Positions 8,057 through 15,695 of a stretch of 41,221 bases of DNA are shown in pieces. Within the stretch, counting starts at the first letter, position 1. Each line of letters opens with the position of its first letter. The stretch comes from Planctomycetota bacterium (GTDB lineage: Bacteria > Planctomycetota > Phycisphaerae > Sedimentisphaerales > Anaerobacaceae), in NCBI GenBank assembly GCA_014384025.1, contig JACNGQ010000135.1, forward strand, positions 1 to 41,221. The letters run 5' to 3'. The notes under the pieces were generated by a model, which saw only the letters and a program-made list of their open reading frames with translations, was not told the DNA's origin and did not search any database. The translations under genes and the position numbers were made by a program.

Positions 8057-9487
8057 ATGACAAAACTAATTGTTTCAATTATGATCTATATCTCAATAGC
8101 AACTTCTGTTGCAACTGCTCAAGTACAAACTGATTTTGCCCTCGGAACAGTAGAAATTTCAGAGGGTGCAATCATGGTTGTCGTTAACAGCGATAATGAG
8201 CACATTACAATTAAGCCATTAGAAAAAGCATCCCGATTACCGGTTGGAAGGTATCGCATTGATTACTGGACAGTGGAACGCAAAGATAAAGATGGAAATA
8301 TCTGGAAATTGAAGGGTGGTAACTTCAGCAACAAAGGGATCTTTGATGTTATCAAGGGCCAAGAAACCAAGTTGTCGATTGGTGAGCCTGTTATTTCATC
8401 TCTTACTGCAAGTCATGAAAACTCAATATACTACTTCAGCTATTATCTCAAAGGGCGACTATCAGAAAATATCGAAATCACCAAAAACGAAAAACGCTCA
8501 GAGGCACCTAAGTTACAAATAAGAAATGTTACAGATGATTCATACCTAAAGACTCTGACTTTCGAGTATGGCTGAGGTGGCTCTTGTAGGCTCTCGTGGC
8601 GAGAACCAAATGGCACGAAAGGACCTTTCACCATTACCACACAGATAGCTGGTCCCTTCAAAGTAAAAAGTGAATCTTATGACCTCAAAAACCTTGTAAA
8701 TATAACTCTTCGAAAAGAACGTTTACGAATGTTAATGATCTGGGCCCCTATTCTAACTGTTATTGTTGTTGTAGCAGCAGTAACATGGTTTGCGAGAAAA
8801 AGATGGCCGTTGATAACCATTCTTCTTTATACAATCTGGGTAACTACTATTTTCACACCTATCGTACTATTTATAACAATGGGGATTGGTGAGCCAGAAG
8901 GTTTATTTCTTGAAGACATTTGCGAGTTTATCTTTGGCCTATACGGTGACTTCTGGCCTTTCTGGATATTTTGCGCAATCCTTGTTATAAGTCAGATTTT
9001 GCTTCTAACAATCCCGATTAAAATTGTAAAACAGAGACCAAAACCACAAAGAGGCTTATGGATTACTGCTATATCAGCTGCGGTTTTATTTACTATAGTA
9101 ATCTTGGGTATTGTATGGTCAATTGTCGCCGCAGTATCTGGAGATTATTCTATTGAGGGCATAGTTTTTTTGTTTGCATTGATTCTTCTTCTGGTCCACT
9201 GGTTAGTTTGGTCATGTATATTCCGGGCCTTTGCACGTAATACTGAACCACTCAGCTATATTCGTAGACTGATGAAATGGCTACTTCATGGTTCAATTCT
9301 TGAGCTACTCATCGCAGTACCCAGTCATGTAATTGTAAGGCATAAGGATGTGTGTTGTGCCCATGTTGTTACTGCAGCAGGAATAGCCACAGGCCTTGCA
9401 ATCATGCTCGTTTCTTTCGGACCTGGAATATATTTCTTATATGCGGAACGTATTGAAAGCAAAAAGTTAAAAAATGGAAAGTTCTAA
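8057..9487 (+). CDS. Putative selenoprotein (UGGxC motif) fused to a multi-pass membrane domain
   Basis: I read this as one 476-residue gene with an in-frame TGA (8573-8575) decoded as selenocysteine 173. Read conventionally it would split into 8057-8575 and an ORF from ATG 8729, but the frame is open throughout. Residues 1-22 are a signal peptide; 23-220 form an exported beta-rich domain with Sec173-Gly-Gly-Ser-Cys177. A C-terminal domain (225-476) has five or six membrane segments and a Cys423-Cys424 pair. The gene at 9914-10579 is homologous on both sides of its own TGA, with the same U-G-G-x-C, LSWREP and GPFKV motifs. The ATG at 8057 has GAAAGG 9 nt upstream; a TTG at 8048 overlaps that site. 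Redox function is inferred from Sec/Cys; the substrate is unknown. Confidence 0.75.
8589..8607 (+). promoter_or_regulatory. Candidate bacterial SECIS hairpin, first UGA gene
   Basis: The stem GGCTCTCG / CGAGAACC (seven pairs, one C-A mismatch) closes a TGG loop that begins 21 nt after the TGA. Bacterial SECIS elements lie inside the coding region just after the UGA, with an apical loop about 16-37 nt away and a G among the first loop bases; this fits. The same loop at the same distance occurs in the paralog at 10000-10016. Confidence 0.62.
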
Positions 9488-9913
9488 CAGCCCTACCATG
9501 ACTTTTAACTCACTTATCTAAGAACGACAATCTGATTGTTACTGATAACTGATCTGCGAATATTTCCTACAGCATTCTATGTGTTATTCACAAGACTCTT
9601 ATCTTACAGCCAGTCACCAGCTGGTATTTGATTAGCCCAAGCCACCCATTTGCAACAGGTCTGCACTTTTAGGCTACTGTTACGGTACTGTTGTACTACG
9701 GCCAGAATCACAAGTTCTTATTTGACAGCTATTAATCATTTATTGACAAGTACTTACAAAATCCTATTTGGGACTGTAGAACCGAAGGTATTTATTCTGC
9801 GTTTTTTCTTCATTTTCTATACGTTTATGCTACTACGGATAGATCGAGAGGAACGGGATAAATGGCTGCAGAAGTTCTAAAATCGTCCACCCACCCTGAT
9901 TGCATACCTTTAG
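9488..9913. other. Gene-free interval between the two convergent UGA genes
   Basis: The two selenoprotein-candidate genes converge on this interval. Short open frames exist (for example 9650-9880 on the + strand) but lack a ribosome binding site and any recognisable motif. No clear bidirectional terminator was found. Confidence 0.5.
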
Positions 9914-10579
9914 TTATTTTATGATATATGGCTTGGAATCTACCTTGAATGGTCCGTCCAGTTCGATAGTTGCGGTAAATGGTCCGGTTACGTTTTGGGG
10001 CTCTCGCCACGAGAGCGAACAGGTGCCGCCTCAGCCATACTCGAAGCTGAAAGTTCGGTCATATGTGCCATCTTTATTCTTGATATTTAGTTTCGGGGCT
10101 CGTGGCCTGGCGCCGTTTCGGGTCAGTTCTATGTGCTCATCAAGCCGCCCTTTGATTATTTGATTAAAGGAGTAAATTGAACCGCTCTTTCTTGCATCCA
10201 CGGTTGAGATGATAGGCTCTCCGATATCCAGTTTTATCTGGTTGCTGTCATTGACTTCGAAGAGACTCTGGTCGCCGAAACTTTGTCCTGTCAATATCCA
10301 TGTGTTGCCTTGGTCATCTTCGCGTTCGGTCCTCCAAAGACGAGTAGTATATTCTCCCACAGGCAGTTGCCCTATCCCTTTGTCAGGCTTAATATTGACA
10401 ATCCCATTTTCGCCATCAGCGGCAAACTGGGTAATCGTTTCCGGAAGGTTGACCGAACCGTAAACTACATCCTTATCTGATATAGCTGTTGGGGTATTTT
10501 TCAAGCGATATATCGAAACTACCAACAGCCCAAATAGGCCTAATCCCAAAACTAACCAAACAATATATTTGTTTTGCAT
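9914..10579 (-). CDS. Putative selenoprotein (UGGxC motif), membrane-anchored paralog
   Basis: The gene starts at ATG 10579 (GAGGTG 5 nt upstream), meets TGA at 10033-10031 and then continues in frame for 38 codons to a TAA at 9916-9914. With the TGA read as selenocysteine this gives 221 residues: an N-terminal membrane anchor (about 6-23), then one exported domain with Sec183-Gly-Gly-Thr-Cys187. The domain is colinear with the paralog at 8057: LPVGxY, GEPxIS, IKGRL, APKLxI, FEYG before the TGA and LSWREP, GPFT, GPFKV after it. It has no fused membrane domain. It follows the permease gene (10682-11734) on the same strand after 102 bp, so it may be the last gene of that operon. A conventional reading would truncate it at 182 residues. 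Confidence 0.76.
10000..10016 (-). promoter_or_regulatory. Candidate bacterial SECIS hairpin, second UGA gene
   Basis: A perfect 7-bp stem GCTCTCG / CGAGAGC closes a TGG loop, 21 nt after the TGA when read on the - strand. It sits in the codons for Leu-Ser-Trp-Arg-Glu, so protein and RNA constraint overlap. Position and loop match the hairpin of the paralog at 8589-8607. Confidence 0.66.
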
Positions 10580-10681
10580 CTGTACACCTCAACGTATAAC
10601 TAATTTATCAGCCGTACCAATATTCTGCGTTATGCTTGTCATTTCAATAAGACAATACTTCAGTCAGGATTTTACAATATT

Positions 10682-11734
10682 TCAATGCTTTTTACCATGT
10701 TTTTGTAAAGTTTCTTTAATCCGCTTGCTTTTACCCAATATTCCAAAACCAAGCACGGCTAACAGTACAATTGCCGATATATGCCCCAGGATAGAAGGCT
10801 TCATCTGGTGCAAATGGGTACGAACTGATGGACCAAGATCAGGAAATATCATATCGAGTAATATTCCGGAACCAAGGGCACTAACTGCGACAGTGAAAAG
10901 ATAAATTATCGCCGTTCGTCCTCCCAAGGCCTTCCAGATCGTTGTAAAAGCAGCGGCGTTGGTAGCCGGTCCGGTTATAAGGAATACCAGGGCGGCTCCC
11001 GGCGTTAAGCCTTTTAATATCAACGCCGCTGCGACCGGTATCGAGGCTGTTGCACAGACATAAACCGGTATGCCCAAAAACATCATTACCACCATTGCGA
11101 AAAATCCCGTACCCAGCAGTTTTTCCGCGAATAGGTCGTCCGGCACCAAAGCGGAAATACAGGCTGCAATAGCAAGGCCGATTAGCATTGCCTTGCCAAT
11201 ATCGCGCGGCAATGTAACAAAACCGTATTTTAATCCTCTGACAATCCAACTGGTTTTATTTGAACTGCTGCAACACTCGTCTGAACAATCTTCTTTTGGG
11301 TGGTTCGAATCCTTTTTTTCTCGGCCAAAGGCATTTACCAAAGTACCACCGATAATACCTGTGACAAATGCTGTTGCCGGTCTGAAGATGGCAAAAACCG
11401 GGCCGAGAAGGCTTAAAGTAACAAAGATGCTGTCAATACCGGTTTGAGGTGTGGAAAGTAAAAATGATATTGTCGAGCCTTTGCTTGCGCCGTGTTTATA
11501 CAGTGATATCGATACCGGAATAACGCCGCATGAGCACAAAGGCAGCGGAACTCCGAAAAGCGATGCTTTTACCAAAGGCCACAGTCCCCCGCCGCCAAGA
11601 TGTTTTTCTACGAAACTTTGCGATATAAGCACCGAAAGAGTTCCCGCCATAAAAAAACCGAAAAGCAGATATGGCGACATCTCGGCTGCAGTATTCCAAA
11701 AACCAACAATTATTGACCTTGCAAAATCAATCAT
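10682..11734 (-). CDS. SO_0444/ArsP-type permease (metal or metalloid efflux)
   Basis: This 350-residue protein has about eight membrane segments and the hallmark PLPLCSCGVIP motif (near residues 63-73), followed by the TPQTG segment of the ArsP/DUF318 permease family. A hydrophilic loop near residues 145-158 is rich in Asp, Glu, His and Cys (D-C-S-D-E-C-C), typical of SO_0444-type Cu/Zn efflux members. The second half repeats the fold, with FLGIPVYVCATA and LITGPATNAA motifs. It is the sixth gene of the Rrf2 operon, 26 bp after the ferredoxin-like gene. Substrate could be a soft metal, an organoarsenical or a thiol-bound metal; the sequence does not settle this. An arsenate reductase is encoded nearby (17437-17880). 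Confidence 0.8.
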   Translation of the reverse strand: MIDFARSIIVGFWNTAAEMSPYLLFGFFMAGTLSVLISQSFVEKHLGGGGLWPLVKASLFGVPLPLCSCGVIPVSISLYKHGASKGSTISFLLSTPQTGIDSIFVTLSLLGPVFAIFRPATAFVTGIIGGTLVNAFGREKKDSNHPKEDCSDECCSSSNKTSWIVRGLKYGFVTLPRDIGKAMLIGLAIAACISALVPDDLFAEKLLGTGFFAMVVMMFLGIPVYVCATASIPVAAALILKGLTPGAALVFLITGPATNAAAFTTIWKALGGRTAIIYLFTVAVSALGSGILLDMIFPDLGPSVRTHLHQMKPSILGHISAIVLLAVLGFGILGKSKRIKETLQKHGKKH

Positions 11735-11760
11735 TATTTACCTATTTTTGAAAGGAGCGT

Positions 11761-12486
11761 TCAACTTTCTATTGTCTGAGTTGCACTGACATTACCCTGC
11801 AAATCAATTGTGACGTCTTCAAAACTCATTTCAATTCCATTTTTAGCAATGGCCTGTCGTGCAATATGAGTAAGGCCTGAGCAGCACGGCACTTCCATAT
11901 GAATGACCGACAAACTGTTCAGTTTGTTAGCCGTTAATATTGCCGCAAGCTTATCAATGTAAAAATCAACGTCATCAAGTTTCGGACAACCCACAGCAAT
12001 ACTGTTGTTTTTCAAAAACCTGTTGTGAAAATCACCCATTGCAAACGGCACGCAATCTGCAACAAGCAGCAAGTCGGCGTTGGCAAAATAAGGGGCCGAT
12101 GGCGGCACAAGCTTCAACTGCACAGGCCACTGGCTGAGCTGTGAAGGAACCTGAGCGGCAGAATCTGCGGCCGGGCCTTTTACATGCAACTTCTGAGCCT
12201 TCATGCCCGGGCACACAAAATCAGCCTGCTTGCGGCCCTCTTTTTCCCTGGCCAGATGTGCTTTGGTTGCTTCCTCGTCGAATTCAGCGGCCTCTCGCTG
12301 TTCAATAATTATTGCATCCTCTGGGCAGTGACCGATACAGGCCCCCAGACCGTCACAATAAATTTCACTGACCAATTTGGCTTTTCCGTTAACTATCTCT
12401 ATAGCACCTTCGGCACAGGCAGTCACGCACTGGCCGCATCCATTACATTTTTCTTCGTCAATTTTTAGAATGTTACGTAGGCCCAT
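11761..12486 (-). CDS. 4Fe-4S ferredoxin-type protein linked to hybrid cluster protein
   Basis: The N-terminus has a canonical cluster motif (Cys14, 17, 20, 24) and a second motif Cys44-x5-Cys50-x3-Cys54-Pro that lacks the standard CxxCxxC spacing. This YCDGLGAC...CP form recurs, from memory, in ferredoxin-like proteins encoded beside hybrid cluster proteins. The 140-residue C-terminal part has further Cys (VADCVPF, VGCPK, VPCCSG) and no recognised catalytic fold. At 241 residues it is larger than a simple ferredoxin. It lies 14 bp after the hybrid cluster protein gene in the same operon, so it is likely the electron donor to that enzyme. Function as a redox partner is inferred from context. 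Confidence 0.78.
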   Translation of the reverse strand: MGLRNILKIDEEKCNGCGQCVTACAEGAIEIVNGKAKLVSEIYCDGLGACIGHCPEDAIIIEQREAAEFDEEATKAHLAREKEGRKQADFVCPGMKAQKLHVKGPAADSAAQVPSQLSQWPVQLKLVPPSAPYFANADLLLVADCVPFAMGDFHNRFLKNNSIAVGCPKLDDVDFYIDKLAAILTANKLNSLSVIHMEVPCCSGLTHIARQAIAKNGIEMSFEDVTIDLQGNVSATQTIES

Positions 12487-12500
12487 CTTGAAGTACCTCT

Positions 12501-13784
12501 TTATTTTAACATTTCGGCCAAATCTTCCTCGACATTACCAATCGGCTTGATGTCGAATTTCTCCACGAGAACGTTCAAAACATTTTCACTAAGAAAAGCC
12601 GGCAGACTCGGGCCAAGTCTTACATTTTTTATCCCCAAGTGAAGCAGCGTAAGCAGAATTGCTACTGCTTTCTGCTCATACCATGATACTACGAGCGAAA
12701 GAGGTAAATCGTTTACACCACAATCAAAGGCCTCGGCGAGCGCACTTGCAATCATGATGGTTGAATAACAATCGTTGCATTGTCCGGTATCTACCAAACG
12801 AGGAATTCCGTCGATATCGCCGTAATCGCGTGCATTCAGTCGGTACTTTCCGCATGCCGCCGTCAATATCACGCAATCATCAGGGACTTGCTCGGCAAGT
12901 TCGGTAAAGTAGTTACGTCCCGGTTTTGCACCGTCACAGCCGCCGATAAAGAAGAAATGTTTAATCTTACCTGCCTTTACAGCTCCTACAATTTTTTCCG
13001 CAAGGCCGAGTACTGCCGTATAGTGGAATCCTGTACTCAGCGTTCCCTGGGGATTCTCCGGGAGCGGCGGCTGGGAAAGGGCCTTGGCAATAACCTCGCT
13101 GAAATCCCTGTTCTTGAGGTGTTTTACACCAGCAGCGCCGGCTATCCCGCATGTAAAGATTCTGTCCTTATATGAGTCTTTTGGAATCATAATGCAGTTG
13201 GTCGTAACTAAAATTGCACCGCTGAACTGGTCGAATTCGGTTTTTTGATTCTGCCAGGCTGTACCGTAGTTGCCCACGAGATGCTTGAACTTCCTGAGTT
13301 CCGGATAACCGTGAGCCGGCAGCATTTCACCGTGAGTATAAATATTAATGCCTTTACCCTCGGTCTGCTTTAATAACTCGTACAGGTCCAGCAGGTCATG
13401 ACCCGTAACAACGATTCCCGGCCCGGCCTTTGTGCCGGTCGGCACTGTTGCAGGTGTCGGATTACCAAATCTCGATGTGTGTGCATCATTAAGCATTTTC
13501 ATCACGCGAAGATTCATCTCTCCGGCTTTGAGGCACAGCTCAAGATACCGATTGAGATCAAAGTCAACATTCGTAAGCGTTGAGAACATTGCTTCGTGCA
13601 TAAATGCATCCACCTCTTCGTCCCTTTGTCCAAGCTCATGGGCATGATATGCATAAGCAGCAATACCTTTTAGCCCGAAAATAAGCGTGTCCTGCAAGCT
13701 CTGAATGTCCGGATCTTTGCCGCAAACTCCGACTTTCGTACATCCCGTACCACCTGCGGCTTGTTCACATTGATAACAAAACAT
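12501..13784 (-). CDS. hcp: Hybrid cluster protein (hydroxylamine reductase), short class
   Basis: The N-terminal cluster motif is CxxC-x8-CxxxxxC (Cys3, 6, 15, 21). The C-terminal half carries hybrid-cluster ligand regions: TTNCIM, FTCGIAGAAG, GGCDGA, TAACGKYR and a GQCND segment. At 427 residues it is about 120 shorter than the E. coli enzyme because the segment after the N-terminal cluster is deleted, as in the short HCP class of archaea and anaerobes. The family reduces hydroxylamine and probably NO, and is linked to nitrosative and oxidative stress defence. It lies between the HD-domain gene (35 bp) and the ferredoxin-like gene (14 bp), under likely control of the Rrf2 regulator at the operon head. 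Start ATG has an AGGAG site a few nt upstream. Confidence 0.93.
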   Translation of the reverse strand: MFCYQCEQAAGGTGCTKVGVCGKDPDIQSLQDTLIFGLKGIAAYAYHAHELGQRDEEVDAFMHEAMFSTLTNVDFDLNRYLELCLKAGEMNLRVMKMLNDAHTSRFGNPTPATVPTGTKAGPGIVVTGHDLLDLYELLKQTEGKGINIYTHGEMLPAHGYPELRKFKHLVGNYGTAWQNQKTEFDQFSGAILVTTNCIMIPKDSYKDRIFTCGIAGAAGVKHLKNRDFSEVIAKALSQPPLPENPQGTLSTGFHYTAVLGLAEKIVGAVKAGKIKHFFFIGGCDGAKPGRNYFTELAEQVPDDCVILTAACGKYRLNARDYGDIDGIPRLVDTGQCNDCYSTIMIASALAEAFDCGVNDLPLSLVVSWYEQKAVAILLTLLHLGIKNVRLGPSLPAFLSENVLNVLVEKFDIKPIGNVEEDLAEMLK

Positions 13785-13819
13785 AATACTCCTTTCATAT
13801 TTTCCAATATATTTTTCTT

Positions 13820-14536
13820 TCAGTTTTTTACAAACAACTCTGCTGCTATCCGACGACCCTCGTCGGTCTTAAATCTTTTATCGAGAATCCCCTGTAGTTT
13901 CTCGTTACTTACCTCGCTTGTATCCGCCAGGAGATTTACGATCTGGTCTGCATCCCAGATAATTCTGAACTCAATCGTATCGATTTCTTTATCACTGTGA
14001 TGATTTGCTATAATTTTGCATATATGTTCGATGGCCTCGGCCGGGATATCTTGCTTTTCCAGAATCTCCCCGGCAATTGGCGGACCTTCAATTTCCTGAT
14101 ACTTGCCTGCCGAAGAGCCATACTTGTGTTCGGCCTCGTGAATTCCGATATCGTGTAAAATAGCTGTCGCCCTGACAATCAATGGGTCACCGCCTTCGAC
14201 ATTCTGTATCTGCTCGGCGTAATCGAGAACGGCAAGTGCGTGCTCAATCCGTTTCTGATCATTGCCAAAAATATTTTTCATCTGGCTTATCAGATTTTCC
14301 CGTATAACTTTCAGGTTCTTTACGACGTCAACACCCATACACTGTGCGGCATATTGACACCATTCGGCGCAGCCAAGGTCTATCTTTGGATTAATGACTA
14401 TTTGTCCGCATTTACGACATTTTAACTTCGGTTCATCCTTGAAAAACTCAACAGTTTTACCGCAGTCGGGGCAATGCACTTCAAAAATATCTTCCGGTTT
14501 CCAAAATCTCTGGTCTTGTCCTGGACATCTGAACAT
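13820..14536 (-). CDS. HD-domain phosphohydrolase-like protein with N-terminal zinc ribbon
   Basis: An N-terminal zinc ribbon (Cys22, 25, 40, 43) is followed by three more Cys (56, 60, 66), then an HD domain: H99, the His-Asp pair 128-129 (HDIGIHE), H171, His-His 179-180 and Asp 195 or 197. These match the metal ligands of HD phosphohydrolases of the uncharacterised HDIG-like type. At 238 residues it is single-domain apart from the ribbon. It is the third gene of the Rrf2 operon, between the cupin and hcp. Small HD proteins often accompany hcp-type redox genes, but the substrate is unknown. A nucleotide or phosphate-ester hydrolase activity is inferred from the fold. Confidence 0.8.
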   Translation of the reverse strand: MFRCPGQDQRFWKPEDIFEVHCPDCGKTVEFFKDEPKLKCRKCGQIVINPKIDLGCAEWCQYAAQCMGVDVVKNLKVIRENLISQMKNIFGNDQKRIEHALAVLDYAEQIQNVEGGDPLIVRATAILHDIGIHEAEHKYGSSAGKYQEIEGPPIAGEILEKQDIPAEAIEHICKIIANHHSDKEIDTIEFRIIWDADQIVNLLADTSEVSNEKLQGILDKRFKTDEGRRIAAELFVKN

Positions 14537-14574
14537 ATTTCCGCCTCTTTTTCTTTGAAATCAATTGCACTTTT

Positions 14575-14925
14575 CTATGCACGAATCATAGTGAGTAACA
14601 TCTTGAACTTTTCCCGGGCAGTAACTGAATGCGGTACATTACCCGGCATGATGATAATCTCTCCGGTTGCAACCTGCTTGTCCTGGCCATCTATGGTCAA
14701 CTGGCCGTGTCCGTCAAGAACCTGTACAACGGCGTCGTAAGGGGCCGTGTGTTCGCTTAACTTCTGGCCCTTATCAAAGGCAAAAAGCGTGATTGTACCT
14801 GCCGACTTATCAAGTATTGTCTTACTAACAATAGAATCATTCGAGTATTCGACCAAATCCGCCAGGCTTTGCCCTTGACCTATACATGCCTCAAGAGTGC
14901 CGGACCTTTCCTTTCCACTCGTCAT
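14575..14925 (-). CDS. Small cupin-domain protein
   Basis: This 116-residue protein is a single cupin barrel. Cupin motif 1 is partly present (H59 then a VLDGHGQLTIDG strand), and motif 2 is clear (PGNVPHSV near residues 94-101). Small cupins like this are common sensors or metal-binding proteins, and many pair with redox regulators. Its ATG overlaps the stop of the Rrf2 gene in an ATGA (14925-14922), which implies translational coupling. The cupin may modulate the regulator or detoxify a small molecule. No substrate can be named. A few nt after the cupin, the HD-domain gene follows with a 38-bp gap. Confidence 0.85.
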   Translation of the reverse strand: MTSGKERSGTLEACIGQGQSLADLVEYSNDSIVSKTILDKSAGTITLFAFDKGQKLSEHTAPYDAVVQVLDGHGQLTIDGQDKQVATGEIIIMPGNVPHSVTAREKFKMLLTMIRA

Positions 14926-15371
14926 TTTATTCTCCTTCTATTCTTTAACTTACCTGTTGTTGCACCTTGATGGTATAAAAGCTCATCTAACGTAATACTC
15001 TGAAGATAATCGCCAATGTTCTTTTGAAGTTTAGTAAGCTTTACGGTTATGGGGCAACTGCTTTGTCGTTGGCAGATATTCTCTCCCAATAAACATCTGC
15101 TCAAACTCAATGGCCCCTGGATGGCATCTATAATTTCCGCCAAATTTATTTGTGTTGGCGTTCTGCTCAAAACAAAGCCGCCGTTGGGCCCCATACTGCT
15201 TTTTACCAGCCCGGCATTATTAAGTTTCTGCATCAGTTTGCAGGCAAGCTGGTAAGAAATATCCTCAGTTTGAGATATATCCCTTGTAGATACGGGGTTC
15301 TCGCCGTAGTGCCCTGCCAGGTTCACCATTGCTCGCAGAGCATAATCTGTATTACGTCTTAGTATATCCAT
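14922..15371 (-). CDS. Rrf2-family transcriptional regulator with three cluster cysteines
   Basis: The protein is a winged-helix Rrf2 regulator of 149 residues. It starts MDILRRNTDYALRAM, with the recognition helix around residues 30-50 (SYQLACKLMQKL) and a GGFVLSR wing. Cys93, 100 and 106 (C-x6-C-x5-C) match the cluster-binding triad of IscR and NsrR. Such proteins sense NO, O2 or Fe-S status through the cluster. It heads an operon with cupin, HD, hcp, ferredoxin and permease genes, which points to an NsrR-like role. Two near-identical palindromes upstream (15399-15421 and 15607-15629) are its probable operators, implying autoregulation. The exact ligand is inferred, not seen. Confidence 0.9.
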   Translation of the reverse strand: MDILRRNTDYALRAMVNLAGHYGENPVSTRDISQTEDISYQLACKLMQKLNNAGLVKSSMGPNGGFVLSRTPTQINLAEIIDAIQGPLSLSRCLLGENICQRQSSCPITVKLTKLQKNIGDYLQSITLDELLYHQGATTGKLKNRRRIK

Positions 15372-15398
15372 CTTAAAACCTTAATAATACTTGTTCTG

Positions 15399-15421
15399 TA
15401 TAGGACTATTATAGTCCTATA
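15399..15421. promoter_or_regulatory. Palindromic operator, site 1 (Rrf2 operon)
   Basis: Perfect 9-bp arms TATAGGACT and AGTCCTATA flank the spacer ATTAT. The site ends 28 bp upstream of the rrf2 ATG, where it could overlap the promoter core. Dimeric Rrf2 proteins bind dyads of about this length. Confidence 0.7.
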
Positions 15422-15606
15422 CGGTTTGTTCGTCAATAGACAAAAAAATATTTTTCAAAAAAAGTGTATATTTTGCTTAATTGTGAATTACGGTCCTTCA
15501 AAAACAGCCCTATTCATTTAATTAAGCCGTTTTTATGCATTTTTTCAAAGAGAAAAAAACTGAGCAAAAACCGTAAAAAAAAACATTATTAACTGACATT
15601 CGAAAA

Positions 15607-15629
15607 TATGGGACTAATAAAGTCCTAAA
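15607..15629. promoter_or_regulatory. Palindromic operator, site 2 (Rrf2 operon)
   Basis: The core GGACT-AATAA-AGTCC has the same arms and spacer length as site 1, with weaker outer positions. It lies 208 bp further upstream in the same intergenic interval, which suggests cooperative or looped binding by one regulator. Confidence 0.6.
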
Positions 15630-15695
15630 TAATCTATGCGTCAATCAAACGGAATCTATTGAAAAAATAAAAGTTTGTAGGGGTGAAATACCGTC

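Larger units (their letters stand above)
15372..15695. other. Promoter interval of the Rrf2-hcp operon
   Basis: This 324-bp AT-rich interval separates the 3' end of the 585-residue gene from the rrf2 start and contains two GGACT-N5-AGTCC palindromes. No gene was seen in it. Confidence 0.55.

Noticed and set aside
8573-8575. TGA read as Trp (altered genetic code)
   Set aside because: Other genes in the window end normally at TGA and use TGG for Trp, and the motif UGGxC fits selenocysteine better.
8576-9487. A separate membrane-protein gene starting at ATG 8729
   Set aside because: There is no ribosome binding site at 8729, and the frame is continuous with the upstream gene through the TGA. 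The part before 8729 (LSWRE to GPFKV) is conserved in the paralog, so the true gene is the longer, recoded one.
9650-9880. Short + strand ORF between the UGA genes
   Set aside because: No ribosome site, no motif and atypical composition; treated as chance.
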